Shown here in pieces: positions 59,420-64,000 of a stretch of DNA of 64,000 nucleotides. The stretch is from contig NZ_CP031933.2 in assembly GCF_003606365.2 (NCBI RefSeq), positions 62,001 through 126,000 on the forward strand, given 5' to 3'. The DNA is from Companilactobacillus zhachilii. GTDB lineage: Bacteria > Bacillota > Bacilli > Lactobacillales > Lactobacillaceae. A program made the translations under genes and the position numbers. The notes under the pieces are model-generated. The model was not told where the DNA came from and ran no database searches. It saw nothing but the letters and a program-made list of their open reading frames with translations. Within the stretch, counting starts at the first letter, position 1, and each line of letters opens with the position of its first letter.

Positions 59420-60838
59420 ATGTCAGGAATAATTGATTTTGCCAATGCGATATTCAAACCGTTAATTGATCTTGGTGCCGCACCAATGATGTTAATCGTT
59501 TTGACAATTATCGCTTTGATCTTTAGAGTTAAATTCTCTAAAGCTTTGGAGGGTGGTATTAAATTAGCCATCGCTCTTACCGCTATCAGTGCCGTTATTG
59601 GATTGTTGACAACAGCCTTCCAAGACGCATTGAATGCGTTTGTTAAGTCAACTGGTATTCAACTATCAGTTACCGACTTAGGTTGGGCTCCACTTGCTAC
59701 TATCACTTGGGGTTCACCTTACACATTGTTCTTCTTGCTAGTTATGGTTATCGTTAATATCGTTATGATCGTTCTAGACAAGACAAACACACTTGATGTT
59801 GATATTTTTGATATTTGGCATCTAGCTTTCGTTGGTTTGCTAGCTATGTTCTTTGGCGCAAACTTACTAATCACTACACTTCTTGTTATTTTCATTGGTG
59901 TTTTGAAGATTATCAATTCAGATTTGATGAAACCTACTTTTAATGATCTATTACATGCACCAGCTTCAAACCCAATGACAACAACACATATGAACTACAT
60001 GATGAACCCAATTATCATGGTTTTTGATAAACTATTTGATGTTGTCTTCCCATGGTTAGACAAATTTGACTTCGATGCTGCTGCATTGAACAAGAAGATT
60101 GGATTCTGGGGAAGCAAGTTCGCAATTGGTATTTACTTAGGTATCTTTATTGGTTTACTTTCACACCAAGGTATTAAAGAAATCTTTACACTATCATTTA
60201 CAGCTGCTTTCTGTTTGGAACTATTCTCACTTATCGGTTCATGGTTTATCGCCGCTGTTGAACCACTATCACAAGGTATTACAGACTTTGCTAACAAGAG
60301 ACTTAAGGGTCGTACAATGAACGTTGGACTTGACTGGCCATTTATCGCCGGACGTGCTGAAATCTGGGCTGCCGCTAACGTTCTAGCACCTATCATGCTT
60401 CTTGAAGCACTTGTATTACCTGGCAACAAGATCTTACCTTTAGGTGGTATCATCGCCATGGGTGTTACACCAGCTTTGCTAGTTGTTACACGTGGTAAGA
60501 TTATCCGTATGATCGTTATTGGTGCTATTGAATTGCCTCTATTCCTATGGGCAGGTACATTGTCAGCACCTATGGTTACTGAAACAGCCAAGAAGCTTGG
60601 CGCATTCCCTAAGGGATTAGCTTCAGGAACATTAATTTCTCACTCAACTATGGAAGGTCCTGTTGAGAAGTTCTTGGCTTACTTAGTTGGTAATGCTTCA
60701 ACTGGTCAAATTAAATTTGTTCTTTACGCTGCATTAGCACTTGTTGCATACCTATTGATCTTTATCTGGTACGCACAACAAATGAAGAAGAGAAACAAAG
60801 TTTATGCTGACGAAGCTGCTGCTAAAGCTGCTAAATAG
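59420..60838 (+). CDS. gatC: Galactitol/galactose-type PTS EIIC
   Basis: 472 residues with about eleven to twelve membrane helices. GatC/SgcC family by the conserved DWPFIAGRAEIW and STMEGPVEKFLAY regions. In lactobacilli such systems import galactose as galactose-6-phosphate, which LacAB then uses; the divergent lac genes support galactose rather than galactitol. GGGGG ribosome binding site. Followed by a terminator. Confidence 0.92.
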   Translation: MSGIIDFANAIFKPLIDLGAAPMMLIVLTIIALIFRVKFSKALEGGIKLAIALTAISAVIGLLTTAFQDALNAFVKSTGIQLSVTDLGWAPLATITWGSPYTLFFLLVMVIVNIVMIVLDKTNTLDVDIFDIWHLAFVGLLAMFFGANLLITTLLVIFIGVLKIINSDLMKPTFNDLLHAPASNPMTTTHMNYMMNPIIMVFDKLFDVVFPWLDKFDFDAAALNKKIGFWGSKFAIGIYLGIFIGLLSHQGIKEIFTLSFTAAFCLELFSLIGSWFIAAVEPLSQGITDFANKRLKGRTMNVGLDWPFIAGRAEIWAAANVLAPIMLLEALVLPGNKILPLGGIIAMGVTPALLVVTRGKIIRMIVIGAIELPLFLWAGTLSAPMVTETAKKLGAFPKGLASGTLISHSTMEGPVEKFLAYLVGNASTGQIKFVLYAALALVAYLLIFIWYAQQMKKRNKVYADEAAAKAAK

Positions 60839-60848
60839 TATATGAATT

Positions 60849-60884
60849 TAAAAAAATCCCGAATATTGTATTCGGGATTTTTTT
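60849..60884. terminator. Bidirectional terminator of gatABC
   Basis: AAAAAAATCCCGAATA/TATTCGGGATTTTTTT stem. Confidence 0.85.
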
Positions 60885-61070
60885 ATGCTTTATTTTGGAT
60901 AATAATAAGCATTATATGGTTGAGTAGTATTTAAAACTTAAGTGGTATGTATTTTACAATCTCTTATTAAAAAATACCACTGAGTGAAAATAACCATGGA
61001 ATACAGTCTGCACTTGGGTTTTCAAAATAAACCACCCTTTAAATATTAGTTCTTAGAACTTATTAAATTT

Positions 61071-61108
61071 TGAAAGCGTTGACATTAATCAAATACAGGC
61101 TTTATAAT
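61071..61108 (+). promoter_or_regulatory. Promoter with overlapping cre site for the GntR-EIIB gene
   Basis: cre TGAAAGCGTTGACA (61071-61084) covers the -35 TTGACA (61079-61084); 18 bp later TATAAT (61103-61108). CcpA binding here would block the promoter. The remaining gap from 60885 has no other feature. Confidence 0.75.
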
Positions 61109-61151
61109 AAAACCATGGTTGTTATATCGATATGACAAGTTGGTGAAAGTA

Positions 61152-62369
61152 TTGAAGAAACAGCCATTCTGGCAGTATGAGCAAATAAGTGAAGAATTAA
61201 TTCGTGATATTGAGACCGGTCAATTATCAATTGGTTCTAAATTGCCATCGGAAAAAAAATTATGTGAACAATATGGAGTTAGTCGGATTACTATCCGAAA
61301 AGCGTTAGCGGAGCTTGATGAAAGTGGATACATCGAAAAGCGCCAGGGTCAAGGTAGTTTTGTTAAATCACAAGATCCTGATGATTTGGGTATCAGTTAT
61401 GTTGATACACCTAGTGTGCAGTTAAAGCGTTATGGACATGATGTAAAAATACAATTAAAGACCTTTCAAATATTAGCTTTTGGTGAATGTCCTGAGATAC
61501 GCAGCGTTATGAATTTAACTGATACAGATTATATTTACAAAATAGAGCAAATATATGTATCCGATAAACAACCATTAATTAAAAGATTGACGTATTTATC
61601 TTTTAAGGATTTTCCATTAATAATGGCTAACGAAATTGAGGATCGCGAATTGATGCCTATGCTAATTCATAAATATAAAATGAATCCAGATTCTTTACAA
61701 CACGATATTGATACGAGTGTTGATGACAATCCGACCAAGTCATTCGTTATTCCTAATTATGCAAAGCGGAGAACCTATGTTGAAACAACCACTAAGGGTA
61801 TCAATGACGATGGTTTGATTGATTATGTTAGTACTGCTATTGCTCCATCTGCATCAAAGATATTCTTTTTAGAAAATGAGGGGGAAAATGATATGTCAGA
61901 TCCACATATTTTACTTACTAGAATTGATAATCGTTTAGTTCATGGGCAAGTTGGTGTTACATGGACTAAAACATTAGGTGCCAACCTAATTTTGGTTGCT
62001 AATGACGAGGCGGCAAATGATGTTTTACAACAAAAGCTGATGAAGAGTACTGCTGATTCTTCAGGGGCTCAGATTAGATTCTTTACTTTACAAAAGACAA
62101 TTGACATAATCAGCAAAGCTGCAGATCGTCAAAAAATCTTCATTGTTGTTAAAACTCCAGCTGATGCAGCTACCTTGGTAGAAGGTGGTGTGCCAATTAA
62201 AGAAGTTAATGTTGGAAATATGCACTTTGCCCCTGGAAAAGAAGAAGTAACTAAGAAAGTTTATGTCGATGAACAAGATAAAAGTGATCTTATGAAGTTA
62301 GTTAATGCTGGGTTAGACGTCTATATTGAAGATGTCCCTGGTGATCATAAGACTCAAGTTAATTTTTAA
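61152..62369 (+). CDS. GntR/UTRA regulator fused to mannose-family PTS EIIB (AgaV-like)
   Basis: About 405 residues. A GntR HTH (LIRDIETGQLSIGSKLPSEKKL, SRITIRKALAELDESGYI), a UTRA ligand domain, then in frame a full EIIB of the Man family with the phospho-His in RIDNRLVHGQVGV. The EIIB part matches AgaV-type proteins (DRQKIFIVVKTPADA, VNVGNMHFAPGK). GAGGGGG eight bases before the in-frame ATG at 61893 would start a free 158-residue EIIB. Start taken at TTG 61152 (GGTGA upstream); the frame opens at 61119. Fused product uncertain. Confidence 0.8.
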   Translation: MKKQPFWQYEQISEELIRDIETGQLSIGSKLPSEKKLCEQYGVSRITIRKALAELDESGYIEKRQGQGSFVKSQDPDDLGISYVDTPSVQLKRYGHDVKIQLKTFQILAFGECPEIRSVMNLTDTDYIYKIEQIYVSDKQPLIKRLTYLSFKDFPLIMANEIEDRELMPMLIHKYKMNPDSLQHDIDTSVDDNPTKSFVIPNYAKRRTYVETTTKGINDDGLIDYVSTAIAPSASKIFFLENEGENDMSDPHILLTRIDNRLVHGQVGVTWTKTLGANLILVANDEAANDVLQQKLMKSTADSSGAQIRFFTLQKTIDIISKAADRQKIFIVVKTPADAATLVEGGVPIKEVNVGNMHFAPGKEEVTKKVYVDEQDKSDLMKLVNAGLDVYIEDVPGDHKTQVNF

Positions 62370-62438
62370 TAACCAATATTGTATAGAAATATTTACCTAA
62401 TAAATCAAATATGTATTTAATTATGGGGGGGAAACAAT

Positions 62439-63248
62439 ATGTCTATTACGTTGGCTCAGGGTCTTGGCCTAGCAATATTTGCTATGATAGCCGGGCTAGA
62501 TTCATGGCTTGAAGTATTTTATATTTTTAGACCAATTATTAGTTGTACCATTGCAGGATTAATATTAGGTGACCTACGTTTAGGTATTATAGCTGGTGGT
62601 TTAACAGAATTGGCATTCGCAGGATTGACGCCTGCTGGTGGAACACAGCCGCCTAATCCAGCTGTTTGTGGAATTATGACAGTTGTCATTGCACATACAA
62701 CTAGTGTCGCTCCAGCAACTGCCATCGGTCTATCGTTACCTTTTGCTATGTTAATGCAATATTTACTACTCATGTTTTATTCGATTTTTTCAGTATTCAT
62801 GCCAGTTATGGATAAAGCTGCTAAGGAAGCTAATACAAAGAAATTCGCGTCAATTCCATATTTGATTATGATAATTGTAAGTATCGCATTCTTTATTGTT
62901 ATATTCTTGTCAGCATATGCAGCACAAGGTCCTATGGCCGCACTTGTTAAGGCAATGCCAGCATGGTTGATTCATGGATTTGAATTAGCCGGAGGAGCTC
63001 TTCCAGCCGTAGGTTTCGCTATGTTACTTAAAGTCTTACTACGTGTTGAATATGTTCCATATCTTCTCTTAGGATTCGTAGTCGCATGCTTTATTAATTT
63101 TTCAAATGTTTTGCCAGCCGCAATTATTGGTATTGTTTTTGCAATGATCGAATTCTTCCGTGATAAAAAGAACAAGAAATTACAAGATCAAATCGATGAA
63201 ATGAAAGAATCTGGAGTAAATGGCGGAGGTGAAGAAGATGGTATCTAA
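62439..63248 (+). CDS. Mannose-family PTS EIIC (AgaW/SorC-like)
   Basis: 269 residues, about seven membrane helices, with LRLGIIAGGLTELAFAGLTPAGGTQPPNPA, typical for the GalNAc/galactosamine and sorbose subfamilies. GGGGGG ribosome binding site. It overlaps the EIID gene by 11 bp. Charged tail rich in Lys and Glu. Confidence 0.9.
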   Translation: MSITLAQGLGLAIFAMIAGLDSWLEVFYIFRPIISCTIAGLILGDLRLGIIAGGLTELAFAGLTPAGGTQPPNPAVCGIMTVVIAHTTSVAPATAIGLSLPFAMLMQYLLLMFYSIFSVFMPVMDKAAKEANTKKFASIPYLIMIIVSIAFFIVIFLSAYAAQGPMAALVKAMPAWLIHGFELAGGALPAVGFAMLLKVLLRVEYVPYLLLGFVVACFINFSNVLPAAIIGIVFAMIEFFRDKKNKKLQDQIDEMKESGVNGGGEEDGI

Positions 63249-64000
63249 TACACAAGACCCTAAGAATAATGACAGTAAGTTGACCAAACATGATATAACA
63301 ATGCTTGGTTTACGTTCAGCCTTTCTCCAATCGGCATTTTCATACGAAAGAATGCAAGCTGGTGGTTGGGCTTGGTCACAAGTACCAACATGGAAAAAGA
63401 TTTTTGGTGACGATAAAAAGGCAATGTCAGAAGCAATGCAAGATAATATGGAATTCATTAACACGTCACCACCACTTGTATCTATCCTAATGGGATTGTT
63501 AACAAGTTTGGAAGAGAAAAGAGTTAATAGACAAACAATCAGAGGTTTGAAAAATGGATTGTTTGGTCCAATGGCTGGTATTGGTGATGCCATTTATTGG
63601 TTTACTTTAATGCCTATCGTTGGTGGTATTGCAGCATCATTTGCTTCCAAAGGAAATATTTTAGGACCTATTATCTTTTTCATTGTCTACCTAGGAATTT
63701 TTCTATGTAGAGTTCCATTCGCTCATTTAGGTTATAACTTGGGTGTTAAAGCCATTGATGTTATTCAAGATAACTCAGAAATTATTGCTAGAGTTGCTAC
63801 AATTATGGGATTAACTGTAATCGGAGCTTTGATTAGTTCATATGTATCTCTATCGTTAAAAGTAAAAATTGGCTCTGTTTCATTACAAAAGGACTTTTTG
63901 GATAAAGTATTTCCCAATATCCTACCACTAGCTTTTACATTCTTTTTATATTGGTTACTTAGAAAAAAGGTATCTCCAATTGTATTGATTGCTGTAGTAT
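63238..64000 (+). CDS. Mannose-family PTS EIID (partial, runs off window)
   Basis: At least 254 residues: MVSNTQDPKNNDSKLTKHDITM, then AFLQSAFSYERMQAGGWAWSQVP and KNGLFGPMAGIGDAIYWFTL, hallmarks of EIID of the Man family. GGAGGTGAAGAAG lies upstream. With the EIIC it forms the membrane part of the amino-sugar-type PTS. The 3' end lies beyond the window. Confidence 0.92.
   Translation, partial: MVSNTQDPKNNDSKLTKHDITMLGLRSAFLQSAFSYERMQAGGWAWSQVPTWKKIFGDDKKAMSEAMQDNMEFINTSPPLVSILMGLLTSLEEKRVNRQTIRGLKNGLFGPMAGIGDAIYWFTLMPIVGGIAASFASKGNILGPIIFFIVYLGIFLCRVPFAHLGYNLGVKAIDVIQDNSEIIARVATIMGLTVIGALISSYVSLSLKVKIGSVSLQKDFLDKVFPNILPLAFTFFLYWLLRKKVSPIVLIAVV

Overview
The window is a chromosomal segment of a low-GC Gram-positive lactic acid bacterium. 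Strong AGGAGG-type ribosome binding sites, a complete tagatose-6-phosphate pathway, many PTS genes, a T-box riboswitch, AgrC/AgrA-type sensing and paired small immunity-type proteins all fit the Lactobacillaceae. The Companilactobacillus (L. alimentarius/farciminis) group is my best guess from general gene content, and the genus is not proven. I see no rRNA, tRNA, CRISPR array, phage or transposase gene.

Layout. 1-4.4 kb: oligopeptide ABC transporter genes (oppB partial, oppA) and hflX. 4.4-22 kb: an accessory island with small bacteriocin-immunity-like proteins, seven paralogues of an unrecognised membrane protein family (two attached to an XRE regulator domain but broken at the junction), a quorum-sensing type three-gene operon (two AgrC-like kinases and one LytTR regulator), a YtrA-type GntR regulator with two ABC ATPases and three permeases, and several tiny membrane proteins. 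22-39 kb: a phosphatase, a DHH phosphoesterase, an amino acid permease, a BceAB-type transporter, a polar amino acid ABC transporter, a T-box-controlled NhaC-family transporter, a MacAB-like efflux system and a YbaK protein. 38.6-45.2 kb: a sulfur island (LysR regulator, YeeE/YedE transporter, CoA-disulfide-reductase/rhodanese fusion, SsuCAB-like transporter). 45-53.6 kb: a secreted protein, a P-loop kinase-like protein, two phosphatases, flavodoxin, a nuclease with its membrane partner, and a MerR regulator. 54-60.8 kb: lacRABCD divergent from gatABC, a full galactose/galactitol PTS plus tagatose route. 61 kb to the end: a mannose-family PTS (AgaVWE-like) whose EIIB is fused in frame to a GntR/UTRA regulator.

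Three signals stand out. First, twelve copies of a 170-187 bp palindromic element sit only between genes. Each can fold into a long outer stem enclosing three hairpins (A, B, C). The arm sequences differ from copy to copy but remain complementary, and one mismatch in hairpin B is kept in all twelve. Second, the two tandem sensor kinases carry complementary defects: one has the phospho-acceptor His but has lost the ATP-binding G-box, the other has the G-box but has Arg at the His position. Four promoters in the island share direct repeats of TTCAGGA type 21-22 bp apart and exactly 30 bp upstream of a -10 box, so the regulon can be read from sequence. Third, three other promoters of the island share GTGCGTGCAT exactly 18 bp upstream of the -10.

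How the genes work together: the island looks like a peptide-sensing/immunity regulon with no visible bacteriocin or pheromone gene. The gat/lac block would import galactose-type sugars as 6-phosphates and degrade them through tagatose-6-P and tagatose-1,6-bisP. The neighbouring amino-sugar-type PTS would feed the same route if its substrate is galactosamine or GalNAc. The sulfur island would import sulfonate or inorganic sulfur and handle sulfane sulfur.
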